Below are positions 43,386 through 52,676 of a DNA stretch of 64,000 bases, piece by piece. This stretch comes from Murimonas intestini (GTDB lineage: Bacteria; Bacillota; Clostridia; Lachnospirales; Lachnospiraceae), in assembly GCA_003148945.1 (NCBI GenBank), contig QGGY01000003.1, positions 434,001-498,000 of the forward strand. Reading direction: 5' to 3'. The notes under the pieces were generated by a model, which was given only the letters and a program-made list of their open reading frames with translations, was not told the origin of the DNA and searched no databases. Positions within the stretch are counted from its first letter, which is position 1. Every line of letters starts with the position of its first letter. Position numbers and translations under genes: made by a program.

Positions 43386-44802
43386 AACAGTAATAGGACT
43401 TGAGGTCCATGTGGAGCTGGCTACAGAGACTAAGATATTCTGCGGATGTTCTGCAAAATTCGGGGGAGAATCTAACACCCACACATGCCCTGTGTGCACC
43501 GGCATGCCGGGCTCCCTGCCTGTCCTGAACCGGCAGGTGGTGGAATACGCCCTGGCTGTAGGCCTTGCGGCAGGATGTGAGATTAACCGGTTCTGCAGGT
43601 TTGACAGGAAAAACTATTTTTATCCTGATAATCCCCAGAACTATCAGATATCCCAGCTCTATCTCCCCATCTGCCACGACGGAGGGATAGAGATAGAGAC
43701 GGAAGCCGGGAAGAAAACAGTACGTATCCATGAGATCCATATGGAGGAGGATGCAGGAAAATTGATCCATGATGAGTGGGAGGACTGTTCACTGGTGGAT
43801 TATAACAGGAGCGGAGTACCTCTGCTGGAGATCGTGTCAGAACCTGATATGAGAAATGCACAGGAGGTTATCGCATACCTGGAAAAACTCAGGATGATCA
43901 TTCAGTATCTGGGAGCGTCAGACTGTAAACTTCAGGAGGGCTCCATGAGGGCTGATGTGAATCTCTCAGTCAGGGAGGCAGGCAGCAGGACAATGGGGAC
44001 AAGAACGGAGATGAAGAACCTGAACTCTTTTAAGGCTATCGCCAGAGCCATTGAGGGTGAGAAAAAGAGGCAGATCGAGCTGCTGGAGGAAGGAAAGGCA
44101 GTTATACAGGAGACGAGGCGCTGGGATGACAACAAAGAATATTCCTTTGCCATGCGTTCAAAGGAGGATGCCAAAGACTACAGGTATTTCCCCGACCCTG
44201 ACCTGCCCCCTGTGGTCATAAGCGATGAGTGGATAAGAGCAGTGAAGGAGAGGCAGCCCGAACTGAGGACAGAAAAGCTGGCGCGTTATATCAGGGAGTA
44301 TGGAATACCGGAATATGATGCCCAGATCATCACCTCATCAAGCAAGATGGCGTCCATATTTGAGAAAACATCGGAAATATGCAAAAAGCCTAAAAAAGTC
44401 TCCAACTGGCTTATGGTAGAGACCCTTAGACTGCTGAAGGAAAAGGGAATGGAGCCGGAGGATATTTCATTTTCTCCCGAAAACCTGGCAAAGCTGATAG
44501 ATCTGGCGGACGACGGCACTATCAATAATAAGGCGGCTAAAGAGGTCTTTGAGGAAATTTTTAGCAATGATACAGATCCCCTTTATTATATAGAAGAAAG
44601 AGGATTAAAAGCAGTAGGCGATGAGGGGATTCTCCTGGCAGCCATCGACAAGGTACTGAGTGAGAATTCAGATTCAGCAGAAGCGTACAGAGGAGGGAAA
44701 GAGAAGGTCTTTGGGTTCCTTGTAGGGCAGGTGATGAGAGAAATGAAAGGGCAGGCATCTCCGGCCGCGGTCAATAAAATCCTGAAGGATAAACTTTCCT
44801 AG
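43366..44802 (+). CDS. gatB: Asp-tRNA(Asn)/Glu-tRNA(Gln) amidotransferase subunit B
   Basis: A 478-residue GatB that phosphorylates the carbonyl of the misacylated residue and receives ammonia from GatA. The zinc-site pattern FCGCSAKFGGESNTHTCPVC (Cys-x-Cys and Cys-x-x-Cys) is complete. DRKNYFYPDNPQNYQISQ, HMEEDAGKLIH and YFPDPDLPPVVIS are conserved catalytic segments; the YqeY-like tail domain ends the protein. ATG 43366 follows AAAAAGGAGGAGGCAC, whereas the longer frame from 43321 has no RBS. It is the last gene of the transamidation operon. Confidence 0.97.
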   Translation: MMSREYETVIGLEVHVELATETKIFCGCSAKFGGESNTHTCPVCTGMPGSLPVLNRQVVEYALAVGLAAGCEINRFCRFDRKNYFYPDNPQNYQISQLYLPICHDGGIEIETEAGKKTVRIHEIHMEEDAGKLIHDEWEDCSLVDYNRSGVPLLEIVSEPDMRNAQEVIAYLEKLRMIIQYLGASDCKLQEGSMRADVNLSVREAGSRTMGTRTEMKNLNSFKAIARAIEGEKKRQIELLEEGKAVIQETRRWDDNKEYSFAMRSKEDAKDYRYFPDPDLPPVVISDEWIRAVKERQPELRTEKLARYIREYGIPEYDAQIITSSSKMASIFEKTSEICKKPKKVSNWLMVETLRLLKEKGMEPEDISFSPENLAKLIDLADDGTINNKAAKEVFEEIFSNDTDPLYYIEERGLKAVGDEGILLAAIDKVLSENSDSAEAYRGGKEKVFGFLVGQVMREMKGQASPAAVNKILKDKLS

Positions 44803-44809
44803 ATAAGTC

Positions 44810-44838
44810 TTGTTTTTTTATTGACACTCCTATATAAT
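44810..44838 (+). promoter_or_regulatory. promoter of the deacetylase-like lipoprotein gene
   Basis: TTGTTT (44810-44815), 17 bp, TATAAT (44833-44838). The start would fall at or next to the 27-nt hairpin at 44844-44870. A TTGACA at 44821 is too close to this -10 box to be its partner. Confidence 0.5.
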
Positions 44839-44843
44839 AAATT

Positions 44844-44870
44844 GTAACTGTTCAGTATCTTCGCAGTTAC
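44844..44870 (+). repeat. 27-nt dispersed hairpin repeat, copy 3
   Basis: GTAACTGTTCAGTATC followed by TTCGCAGTTAC, with GTAACTG and CAGTTAC forming a perfect 7-bp stem (extendable by one T-A pair). It is in sense orientation 14 nt upstream of the GTG start and probably at the 5' end of the mRNA. Confidence 0.75.
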
Positions 44871-44884
44871 AGTTAAAGGAGAGT

Positions 44885-46222
44885 GTGAAGTTGATAAAGA
44901 AGATAAGAAGCAAAATATTAGCTGCGCTGTTGTGCGCCGGCGTTGTCTTCACTTGCGCCGGATGCAGCAGGGCAGCTTTAAACGCTCAGATCGCGGAGAG
45001 TATAGGTACCTTGGGCCAGTATGAGAATAACGAGCCGGTTCAGACTCCTCAGATGAAAGCACAGGCTGACCTGAAGGCGCTGGAGGATACAAAAGAAGCA
45101 GCGCTGACGAAAGTTCTGCAGGAGGCGGAAGCTCTGGCAGATGTGTATGACTATGAAGCAGCCATGGAAAAGCTGGGTGAGGTAGCAGAAGAATATAAGA
45201 AAGATGACAGGGTCGTCCAGGCTAAGATCGAGTACCAGCAGAAGATGGGAGAGATGGAGGCTTATGACGGAGATATTCCCCATATTTATTTTAAATCCCT
45301 GATCGTTGATACAGCCAGGGCATTCGACGGGGACGGCAACTCGGCGCTTTACAATTCTTCCATGACGACGGTCTCAGAATTTAATAAAATGATGGAAGAG
45401 ATGTATAAAAAAGGGTATGTGCTGATCGATATCCACGAGACAGTGACGAAGGTAGAACAGGAGGACGGCTCTGTCACTTATGTGAGGAGTACCCCCATGG
45501 TTCCTGAGGGGAAGAAGCCATTTGTACTGTCTATTGATAATGTAAATTATTATGAGTACATGGCAAATGATGGGTTTGCAAAACGTCTTGTGCTGGATGA
45601 GAATGGCGATGTGAAGAACCTGTATGTAGATGCCGGGGGAAATGAACTGATTGGAAACTATGATATAGTGCCCATTCTGGATGATTTCATCAAACAGCAC
45701 CCTGACTTTTCTCTGAGAGGCGCCAGGGGCATTGTAGGAGTCACTGGTTATGAAGGAGTATTCGGGTACAGAGTAAATGATGCCCAGTCCTCCACATATG
45801 AGGCTGACTGCGAAGCAGTCAGGAAGATTGCAGACAGGCTGAGAAAGACTGGATGGCAGATAGCCAGCAATACGTATAATTACAGCCACCTGGATGAACT
45901 ATCCTTTGAGGAAGTGAAGGAAGATACAGATATGTGGACGGATGGAGTGGAGGATCTTGTAGGAGAGTCAGACATACTTCTTTATCCTTATGGGGAGGAA
46001 GTGGAATATCCTTCAGATAAACTGGATTATCTGGAAAAGAGCGGTTTCGTTTTCCTGTGCGGTATGTGGGGGGATAAAGAGTTCCTGCAGGCAAACACAG
46101 GATATGTGCGCCAGACAAGAAGAGAATTCAGCGGTTATGCTCTACACTACAGGGCAGAGAGCATGGAAGACTTTTTTGATCCGGCTCAGATAATAGATTC
46201 GGCAAGGCCGGCATTTGAATAA
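44885..46222 (+). CDS. lipoprotein with polysaccharide-deacetylase-like domain
   Basis: A 445-residue secreted lipoprotein. Signal peptide: KKIRSKILAALLCAGVVF, lipobox TCAGC, with Cys lipidation. Residues 55-115 are helical and charged (KALEDTKEAALTKVLQEAEA), possibly a coiled coil or short repeat. The C-terminal 300 residues follow a NodB-like deacetylase pattern (FVLSIDNVNYYEYMANDGFA; GWQIASNTYNYSHLDELSFE with the His; DILLYPYGEE). The first catalytic-type Asp is present (SIDNVNY), but the second Asp of the classical TFDD motif is replaced, so activity is uncertain. The start is GTG 44885 behind AAAGGAGA; TTG 44891 is an alternative. Confidence 0.75.
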   Translation: MKLIKKIRSKILAALLCAGVVFTCAGCSRAALNAQIAESIGTLGQYENNEPVQTPQMKAQADLKALEDTKEAALTKVLQEAEALADVYDYEAAMEKLGEVAEEYKKDDRVVQAKIEYQQKMGEMEAYDGDIPHIYFKSLIVDTARAFDGDGNSALYNSSMTTVSEFNKMMEEMYKKGYVLIDIHETVTKVEQEDGSVTYVRSTPMVPEGKKPFVLSIDNVNYYEYMANDGFAKRLVLDENGDVKNLYVDAGGNELIGNYDIVPILDDFIKQHPDFSLRGARGIVGVTGYEGVFGYRVNDAQSSTYEADCEAVRKIADRLRKTGWQIASNTYNYSHLDELSFEEVKEDTDMWTDGVEDLVGESDILLYPYGEEVEYPSDKLDYLEKSGFVFLCGMWGDKEFLQANTGYVRQTRREFSGYALHYRAESMEDFFDPAQIIDSARPAFE

Positions 46223-46271
46223 GCTTTAAGACAATACAAAGACGGGCAAAAATTAACACCAGGAGAGAAAG

Positions 46272-47660
46272 ATGTATAATATTAATAGCAGAGAAGAGAA
46301 AAGAAATTTTTACAGACTTGTAGTGTCACTTGTACTTCCAATGGCGCTTCAGAATCTGATCAACGTCGGCGTGACCTCCGCCGACGTTATTATGCTGGGA
46401 AAAGTGGGGGAGACGGCGCTTGCTTCCTCCTCACTGGCCGGGCAGGTGCAGTTTATCATGACACTGATATTTTTCGGGCTCACCTCAGGTGCGGCAGTCT
46501 TAACCGCCCAGTACTGGGGAAAGAAGGACACCAGATCAATAGAGAAAATACTTGGGATATCCATGCGTATCGCTTTAGCTGTGGCAGCGCTGTTTACTGT
46601 AGTAGTGCTCCTGTTCCCGGAACAGATCATGCATATATTCTCGTCTGAGCGTCCCGTGATCGAGGGAGGAGCCTCTTATCTCAGGATCGTGGCTATTTCG
46701 TATATATTTACAGCAGTGACAATGGTGTATCTGAACATATGCAGAAGTGTGGAAAGAGTAGTTGTGGCTACTGTTGTATACCTGATCTCCCTTGTTATAA
46801 ATGTGATATTGAATGCCGTATTTATTTTCGGACTTCTGGGCATGCCGGCTATGGGGGTAAGGGGCGCCGCCCTGGCTACGATGATTGCACGTATATGTGA
46901 GTTCATCCTTGTAATGCTGTATTCAAAGTTTGTGAATAAAACCATACGTTTCCGTTTTAAGGATCTGTTTGTTTCTGATAAGCTTCTTATGAAGGATTTC
47001 TTTATCTATGCCATCCCGGTCATGATCAATGAACTGCTCTGGGGCTCAGGAGTCTCAGTGATCAATGCTGTCATAGGACATCTGGGAAGTCCTGTCGTGG
47101 CGGCTAACTCGGTAGCGCAGGTGGTCAAGCAGCTGGCCATGGTAGTGACCATGGGACTGGCTAATGCCACGGCGATCATGATTGGAAAGGTGATCGGTGA
47201 GGGCAAAGAGGCCCTGGCAAGAGCTTACGGGCGCAGGTTTGTGCGCCTGTCCCTGGTGCTGGGGGTACTTGGTGCAGGGGTGATACTGCTTGTCTCGCCT
47301 GTAGTAAAGGCAAATCTGACAGTCAGCGAGGAATCCCTCCAGTACCTGACCATGATGCTCTTTGTGATGGCTTATTTTGTTATCGCCCAGGCTTATAATA
47401 CCACGATGGTCGTGGGAGTGTTCAGGGCCGGGGGTGATACGAAATTCGGCCTTGTTATAGACGCAACCACACTGTGGTGCGGGGCTATCGCATTCGGAGC
47501 TGTTGCTGCATTCGTATGGAAGCTGCCCGTCACAGTGGTCTATATGATACTTATGAGTGATGAGATCCTGAAGCTGCCGCTGTGCTTCTTCCGCTACAGG
47601 TCATATAAGTGGGTGAAGAACGTGACGAGAGATAATCCGGCGGAGTCTGCCGTGTCATAA
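46272..47660 (+). CDS. MATE family efflux transporter
   Basis: A 462-residue membrane transporter with twelve hydrophobic segments in two homologous halves. The start FYRLVVSLVLPMALQNLINV and VTSADVIMLGKVGETALAS are MATE signatures, as is FRAGGDTKFGLVIDATTLW in the second half. MATE proteins export cationic drugs or metabolites in exchange for Na+ or H+; the substrate is unknown. RBS CAGGAGAGAAAG precedes the ATG. It is 49 bp downstream of the lipoprotein gene with no terminator between, so they may be co-transcribed. A terminator follows at 47684-47734. Confidence 0.92.
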   Translation: MYNINSREEKRNFYRLVVSLVLPMALQNLINVGVTSADVIMLGKVGETALASSSLAGQVQFIMTLIFFGLTSGAAVLTAQYWGKKDTRSIEKILGISMRIALAVAALFTVVVLLFPEQIMHIFSSERPVIEGGASYLRIVAISYIFTAVTMVYLNICRSVERVVVATVVYLISLVINVILNAVFIFGLLGMPAMGVRGAALATMIARICEFILVMLYSKFVNKTIRFRFKDLFVSDKLLMKDFFIYAIPVMINELLWGSGVSVINAVIGHLGSPVVAANSVAQVVKQLAMVVTMGLANATAIMIGKVIGEGKEALARAYGRRFVRLSLVLGVLGAGVILLVSPVVKANLTVSEESLQYLTMMLFVMAYFVIAQAYNTTMVVGVFRAGGDTKFGLVIDATTLWCGAIAFGAVAAFVWKLPVTVVYMILMSDEILKLPLCFFRYRSYKWVKNVTRDNPAESAVS

Positions 47661-47683
47661 AAAAAATCCTAATTAAAGATAGA

Positions 47684-47734
47684 AAAGTCCATGGGAGATA
47701 TAGTTTAGATACTATACAAAATGGGCTTTTTTTT
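47684..47734 (+). terminator. intrinsic terminator after the MATE gene
   Basis: AAAGTCCAT (47684-47692) pairs with ATGGGCTTT (47721-47729) with one wobble pair, and an inner TATAGT/ACTATA stem; a run of T follows. Confidence 0.8.
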
Positions 47735-47786
47735 GTATACTTAAAATATGGGTTGTGATTAAAAAAACATGGAGAAGGAGGCAATT

Positions 47787-50228
47787 ATGGAACTATACAG
47801 CATAAAAGAAGAAAGCGGGCAGGTCGTCATCCGGACGCAGGAGGGAAACTTTGGGTTTTATGGAATAAGAGAAGACATCATCCGCGCTGTCTATACGAAA
47901 AGTGAGGAGATCAAAAATAAGTCTCTTCTCGTGGAGCCTGAAGTGTATGAGTGTAAGGCAATGCTTGAAGCAGAGGAGACAGAAGAGAAGGTTATTATAT
48001 CAGCAGGAAAATTAAAAGTCCTGTGGGATAAAGATACAGGGGCCTGCACATGGGAGGATGCCCTTTCGGGAAAAATATATTTCAGGGAAGCAGGAAAAAG
48101 CCTGACTGAGACAGAGGTAGTGCGGTATACCACAGGAGGAGAGAAGCCTGTAGTGAAGCGGGTCAAAACTGTGGACGGGGAGAGGAGCTTCATAGAGAAC
48201 CTGAAAGAGTTAAAGGACAGGATGGCTTACAGAGGAAAACTGGAGTTTGACTGGGAGGATGGGGAAGCCATCTACGGTCTGGGACAAGGTGAGGAAGGCA
48301 TATATAATTACAGGCATCACCAGCAGTATCTGTATCAGCACAATATGAGGATACCTATGCCGTTTTTTGTATCAAGCAATGGGTACGGTGTATTCCTGGA
48401 CTGCGCATCATTAATGACATTCAATGATGATGAGAATGGTTCGTACATATTTATGGATACAGTGAATCAGATGGATTACTATGTGATCGCAGGGGACGGC
48501 ATGGACGATATCATAGGAGGTTACAGAATGATCACCGGAACGGCCTCCATGCTGCCTAAATGGGCTTACGGATATGTGCAGTCAAAGGAAGCCTACCACA
48601 CTGCCAGCGAGCTTCTTGAAATAGGTGAAGAATACAGAAAACGGAATGTACCTGTAGACTGCATCGTGCAGGACTGGAATACCTGGGTGCCGGGCCTCTG
48701 GGGTGAGAAGATAGTAGATGAATCCAGATACGGCAATATCAAAGAAGTAAATGACAGGCTGCATGATATGAATATCCATACCATGGTGTCTGTCTGGCCG
48801 AATATGGCTGAGGGGGGCAAAAACCATCAGGAATTTGTTGAAGCGGGACAGATCCTGGGAGATTATTCTACATATGATGCTTTTGATGAGAAGGCAAGAG
48901 AGAGGTACTGGAAGCAGGCCAGTGAAGGCCTTTTCTCAAAAGGCTTTGACTCCTGGTGGTGTGATTCCACAGAGCCGTTTTCAGGTCCGGACTGGGGCGG
49001 CGCAGTAAAGAGAGAGCCATGGGAGAGATATCTTCTCGTTGGCAATGAGCATAAAAAATATCTGGATGCAGCCCAGGTAAATGCATTTGCCATGATGCAT
49101 GCAAAAGGGATATTCGAGAACCAGCGGAAAGAGAAAGAAGATAAGCGTGTGCTGAACCTGACACGCTCCGGCTATGCCTCTTCACAGAAATATGGAGTTA
49201 TTCTCTGGTCTGGTGATATCTCTGCCACATGGGATGTATTAAAGAAGCAGATCCATGAAGGGCTTAACATGGCAATGAGCGGAATGCCCTACTGGACGCT
49301 GGATATCGGCGGATTTTTTGTGGTCGGCAGCGCCTGGCAGAAGAGAGGATGCAACTGCAGTGACAATCCTGATCCGCTGTGGTTCTGGAAGGGCGGCTAT
49401 AATGACGGTGTGGATGATAAGGGATACTGCGAGCTGTATACAAGATGGTTCGAGTTTGGCACCTTCCTGCCCATACACCGTTCACACGGCACAGACACAC
49501 CCAGGGAGATATGGAATTTCGGAGAGCCGGGGACCATGTTCTATGACGCCATTAATAAGTTTATCAGGCTGAGATACCGTCTGATGCCGTATATCTATTC
49601 TATGGCAGGCAGCGTTACAAGAAATAACGATACGATCATGCGCAGTCTGATGTTTGATTTCGCAGGCGATGAGAGGGTTAAGGATATCGGTGAAGAGTAC
49701 ATGTTCGGGCGGGAGATACTTGTGTGCCCGGTCACAGAGCCGATGTATTATGAGGCGGACAGCAGAGAGCTTGACAGAGTCAGGGTCTGGGAGTGCTATC
49801 TGCCGGATGGCGCTATGTGGTATGATTTTTGGAGTGATACAAGCTTCGAGGGCGGCCAGTACATAACAGCCGGAGCGCCCATCGACAAGATCCCTCTTTT
49901 TGTCCGTGCAGGGAGCATCCTTCCCCAGAACCAGGAAGAGATCCAGTATGCATCACAGAAGACGGATGCCCCCATGCTTCTGCGGATATATCCAGGTGCT
50001 GACGGCAGCTTTACCCTGTATGAGGATGCGGGGGATGATTATGGGTATGAAAATGGGGAATTTACAGAGATCCCTCTAATCTGGGATAATTCAAAGAGGA
50101 CACTCACCATCGGCAGGCGTACAGGCAGCTATCCCGGTATGCAGGAAACACGGGGCTTTACAATTGCAATAGGAAGATTTACGAAAGAAGCAGAATATTC
50201 AGGAGATGAAATAGTTATACAGATGTAA
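47787..50228 (+). CDS. glycoside hydrolase family 31 alpha-glycosidase
   Basis: A protein of about 813 residues, cytoplasmic, with the GH31 layout: N-terminal beta-sandwich, TIM barrel, C-terminal sandwiches. The nucleophile Asp is in FDSWWCDSTEPF near residue 390, and the acid/base Asp is in LWSGDISATWD near 475. YGLGQGEEGIYNYRHHQQYL, VDCIVQDWNTW and HRSHGTDTPREIW (substrate-binding His/Arg) are also typical. Specificity (alpha-glucosidase or alpha-xylosidase) is not resolved. ATG 47787 follows GAGAAGGAGGCAATT; ATG 47769 is in frame but lacks an RBS. Its 3' region can form a three-way-junction structure. Confidence 0.93.
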   Translation: MELYSIKEESGQVVIRTQEGNFGFYGIREDIIRAVYTKSEEIKNKSLLVEPEVYECKAMLEAEETEEKVIISAGKLKVLWDKDTGACTWEDALSGKIYFREAGKSLTETEVVRYTTGGEKPVVKRVKTVDGERSFIENLKELKDRMAYRGKLEFDWEDGEAIYGLGQGEEGIYNYRHHQQYLYQHNMRIPMPFFVSSNGYGVFLDCASLMTFNDDENGSYIFMDTVNQMDYYVIAGDGMDDIIGGYRMITGTASMLPKWAYGYVQSKEAYHTASELLEIGEEYRKRNVPVDCIVQDWNTWVPGLWGEKIVDESRYGNIKEVNDRLHDMNIHTMVSVWPNMAEGGKNHQEFVEAGQILGDYSTYDAFDEKARERYWKQASEGLFSKGFDSWWCDSTEPFSGPDWGGAVKREPWERYLLVGNEHKKYLDAAQVNAFAMMHAKGIFENQRKEKEDKRVLNLTRSGYASSQKYGVILWSGDISATWDVLKKQIHEGLNMAMSGMPYWTLDIGGFFVVGSAWQKRGCNCSDNPDPLWFWKGGYNDGVDDKGYCELYTRWFEFGTFLPIHRSHGTDTPREIWNFGEPGTMFYDAINKFIRLRYRLMPYIYSMAGSVTRNNDTIMRSLMFDFAGDERVKDIGEEYMFGREILVCPVTEPMYYEADSRELDRVRVWECYLPDGAMWYDFWSDTSFEGGQYITAGAPIDKIPLFVRAGSILPQNQEEIQYASQKTDAPMLLRIYPGADGSFTLYEDAGDDYGYENGEFTEIPLIWDNSKRTLTIGRRTGSYPGMQETRGFTIAIGRFTKEAEYSGDEIVIQM

Positions 50229-50245
50229 CAAGTCAGACTGCAGGA

Positions 50246-50331
50246 CTGCAGCATGCAGATGTAGCCGCCGCCTGGCGGACCGGGGAGGAATGCGCTGTGC
50301 ATTCCTTCCTTTTATATTACATCTGCTGCAG
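50246..50331 (+). terminator. three-way-junction hairpin in the GH31 3' region
   Basis: The outer stem CTGCAG...CAGATGTA (50246-50263, 4-nt bulge) pairs with TACATCTGCTGCAG (50318-50331). It encloses CCGCC-gcct-GGCGG and GGAGGAATGC-gctgt-GCATTCCTTCC, the latter followed by TTTTATATT. The inner hairpin can act as terminator. Confidence 0.6.
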
Positions 50332-50475
50332 GAGGCCAGAGCTGAACTGCAGCAAAATAGTGAAAATACTAGTTGATTTTTCTTCCTAAATCTGCAATAC
50401 TGTGTATGTCAGACAGAGACTTAAAAAGAAGTATTTCTGACTGTCATAATGGGACATGAAAGGGAGGCATTTTAT

Positions 50476-51183
50476 ATGTCAGAGCAGCTGATGAGGACAG
50501 AACTGCTGCTGGGCAGTGAAGGGATAGAGAAGCTCCAAAATTCTAAGGTAGCCGTCTTTGGTATCGGCGGAGTGGGCGGTTATGTGACGGAGGCCCTGGC
50601 CAGAAGCGGAGTGGGCGCACTGGATCTGTTCGACAGTGACAAGGTGTCGGAATCTAATATTAACAGACAGATCATAGCTCTGCACAGCACTGTCGGCCGG
50701 TATAAGGTGGACGTGATGAAGGAGAGGATAGCAGATATTAATCCGGATATCCAGGTGAGAGCCAACAGGTGTTTTTTTCTCCCGGAGAATGCGGGAGATT
50801 ATGATCTTACCATATATGATTATATAGTTGACGCTGTTGATACAGTGACAGCCAAGCTGGAGCTGGCTGTGAGGGCTGATGCGGCCGGCGTCCCAATTAT
50901 CAGTTCCATGGGGGCGGGGAATAAGCTGGAGCCTTCCATGTTTGAGGTGGCAGATATCTATAAGACTTCTGTCTGCCCGCTGGCAAAGGTCATGCGGAAA
51001 GAGCTGAAGGCAAGAGGAATCAGAAAGCTGAAGGTAGTTTATTCCAGAGAGCTTCCAAAAACTCCCCGGATCCTGATAAACGACGGGAGGAAGAGGGCTG
51101 TTCCGGGAAGCGTGGCCTTTGTGCCATCGGCAGCAGGGCTGGTGATAGCCGGAGAAGTCATAAAAGATTTAACAGGGTATTGA
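50476..51183 (+). CDS. tcdA: tRNA threonylcarbamoyladenosine dehydratase
   Basis: A 235-residue E1-like protein of the ThiF/MoeB/HesA superfamily, TcdA subgroup. ATP-binding motif VAVFGIGGVGGYVTEALARSG; DLFDSDKVSESNINRQIIAL (Asp-Asn-Arg nucleotide loop); conserved YDYIVDAVDTVTAK and ISSMGAGNKLEPS. TcdA cyclises t6A37 to ct6A in ANN-decoding tRNAs using ATP. The zinc CxxC pairs of MoeB are absent, as expected for TcdA. ATG 50476 follows AAAGGGAGGCATTTTAT; ATG 50449 is in frame without an RBS. Confidence 0.88.
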   Translation: MSEQLMRTELLLGSEGIEKLQNSKVAVFGIGGVGGYVTEALARSGVGALDLFDSDKVSESNINRQIIALHSTVGRYKVDVMKERIADINPDIQVRANRCFFLPENAGDYDLTIYDYIVDAVDTVTAKLELAVRADAAGVPIISSMGAGNKLEPSMFEVADIYKTSVCPLAKVMRKELKARGIRKLKVVYSRELPKTPRILINDGRKRAVPGSVAFVPSAAGLVIAGEVIKDLTGY

Positions 51184-51218
51184 TTATTTATAATATATTA
51201 GATACAATAGCAGTACAG

Positions 51219-51241
51219 GCCCCCTGGTACAGCCAGGGGGC
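51219..51241. terminator. GC-rich hairpin after tcdA
   Basis: GCCCCCTGG pairs perfectly with CCAGGGGGC around TACAG. It has no T-tract, so it may be a weak terminator or a leader hairpin of trkA. Confidence 0.5.
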
Positions 51242-51295
51242 TACATCTCGGTTTAAAAAGTGATTTCGGGAGATGTATATAAGACGGAGGAAGAC

Positions 51296-52654
51296 ATGCA
51301 GATAATAATTGTAGGCGGCGGAAAAGTCGGTTCGACACTGGCAGAGCAGCTGAGTAAAGAAGGAAATGATATCACGGTAATAGACCGCAGATATGAAGTA
51401 GTGCAGAATTTGTTAAATGAATTTGACGTGATGGGTATTGTTGGAAACGGAAGCAGCCATAAGGTTCAGATTGAAGCGGGGATTGAGAACGCTGATCTTT
51501 TGATCGCGGTGACAGGGTCAGATGAATTGAACCTGCTGTGCTGCCTGATCGCAAAAAAGGCAGGAAACTGCCAGACCATAGCAAGGGTGCGCAATCCGGA
51601 ATATAATGAGGAGATGCGGTTTATCAAGGAAGAGCTTGGCCTGGCCATGGCTATCAATCCGGAGCTGGCATCTGCAGTGGAGATGGCCAGGGTACTCAGA
51701 TTCCCAACTGCGATCAAGATTGAGACTTTTGCAAAGGGAAAAGTTGAGGTCTTAAAATTTAAAATCGGAAAGGGTTCCGTCCTGAATAATATACAGGTCA
51801 GCCAAATTGCCACAAAATTAAAATGTGATGTGCTGGTATGTGCGGTGGAGCGGGAAGACGATGTCATTATACCAACAGGAAATACCATACTCAGGGAAAA
51901 TGATATCATATCCATAGTTGCGTCCCCCAAGCATTCAAGTCAGTTTTTTAAGCGCATCAACATAGTGACAAACCAGGTCAGGAATACGATGATTGCCGGC
52001 GGGGGAGAGATTGCATATTATCTGACAAAACAGCTTCTCAATATGGGAATTGAAGTTAAGATCATCGAAAAGGATAAGGCCAGATGTGAGGAACTCAGCG
52101 AACTTCTGCCAAAAGCCAGCATTATTCTGGGGGATGCCAGCAGCCAGCAGGTCCTCATGGAGGAAGGCCTGGCAAACATGGATTCTTTTGTCACACTTAC
52201 AAATATGGATGAGGAGAATATCCTTTTGTCTCTGTTTGCGAGACGTGTCAGCAATATGAAGGTCATCACAAAGATCAGCAGTATCGCCTTTAACGATGTG
52301 ATCAACCATCTTGACCTGGATACGATCATTTATCCGAAATATGTTACATCTGAATATATCATGGGATATGTCAGGGCAATGAAGAATTCCATAGGCAGCA
52401 ATGTGGAGAATATGTACCGTCTCGTGGAGAATAAAGTAGAAGCCCTGGAATTTGTCATACGTGAGAAGGCCCCTGTACTGAATAAGACACTGGAGCAGCT
52501 GGATCTTAAGGAAAATCTTCTGATAGGCTGCATCAACAGAAATGGGGAGATCATTACTCCCAAGGGCCAGGATGTATTAAAGCTTGGTGATACAGTAGTG
52601 GTTGTTACAACTAATACAGGACTAAAGGATATCAGCGATATATTAAGAGACTGA
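51296..52654 (+). CDS. trkA: Trk potassium uptake regulator TrkA
   Basis: A 452-residue cytoplasmic protein with two tandem RCK modules. Each has a Rossmann NAD-binding domain (IIIVGGGKVGSTLAEQLSKEG at residue 1; TMIAGGGEIAYYLTKQLLNM near 230) followed by a TrkA-C domain. It binds the membrane-embedded TrkH and gates K+ uptake in response to NAD(H)/ATP. ATG 51296 follows GACGGAGGAAGAC; the ATG at 51260 lacks an RBS. trkH follows after 22 bp, the usual operon order. Confidence 0.95.
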   Translation: MQIIIVGGGKVGSTLAEQLSKEGNDITVIDRRYEVVQNLLNEFDVMGIVGNGSSHKVQIEAGIENADLLIAVTGSDELNLLCCLIAKKAGNCQTIARVRNPEYNEEMRFIKEELGLAMAINPELASAVEMARVLRFPTAIKIETFAKGKVEVLKFKIGKGSVLNNIQVSQIATKLKCDVLVCAVEREDDVIIPTGNTILRENDIISIVASPKHSSQFFKRINIVTNQVRNTMIAGGGEIAYYLTKQLLNMGIEVKIIEKDKARCEELSELLPKASIILGDASSQQVLMEEGLANMDSFVTLTNMDEENILLSLFARRVSNMKVITKISSIAFNDVINHLDLDTIIYPKYVTSEYIMGYVRAMKNSIGSNVENMYRLVENKVEALEFVIREKAPVLNKTLEQLDLKENLLIGCINRNGEIITPKGQDVLKLGDTVVVVTTNTGLKDISDILRD

Positions 52655-52676
52655 GAATGGGTGGAAGAGTAGGATT

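Noticed and set aside
44821-44849. TTGACA at 44821 as -35 box of the lipoprotein gene
   Set aside because: At 17-bp spacing the -10 would be GTAACT inside the hairpin repeat. TTGTTT-17-TATAAT fits better.
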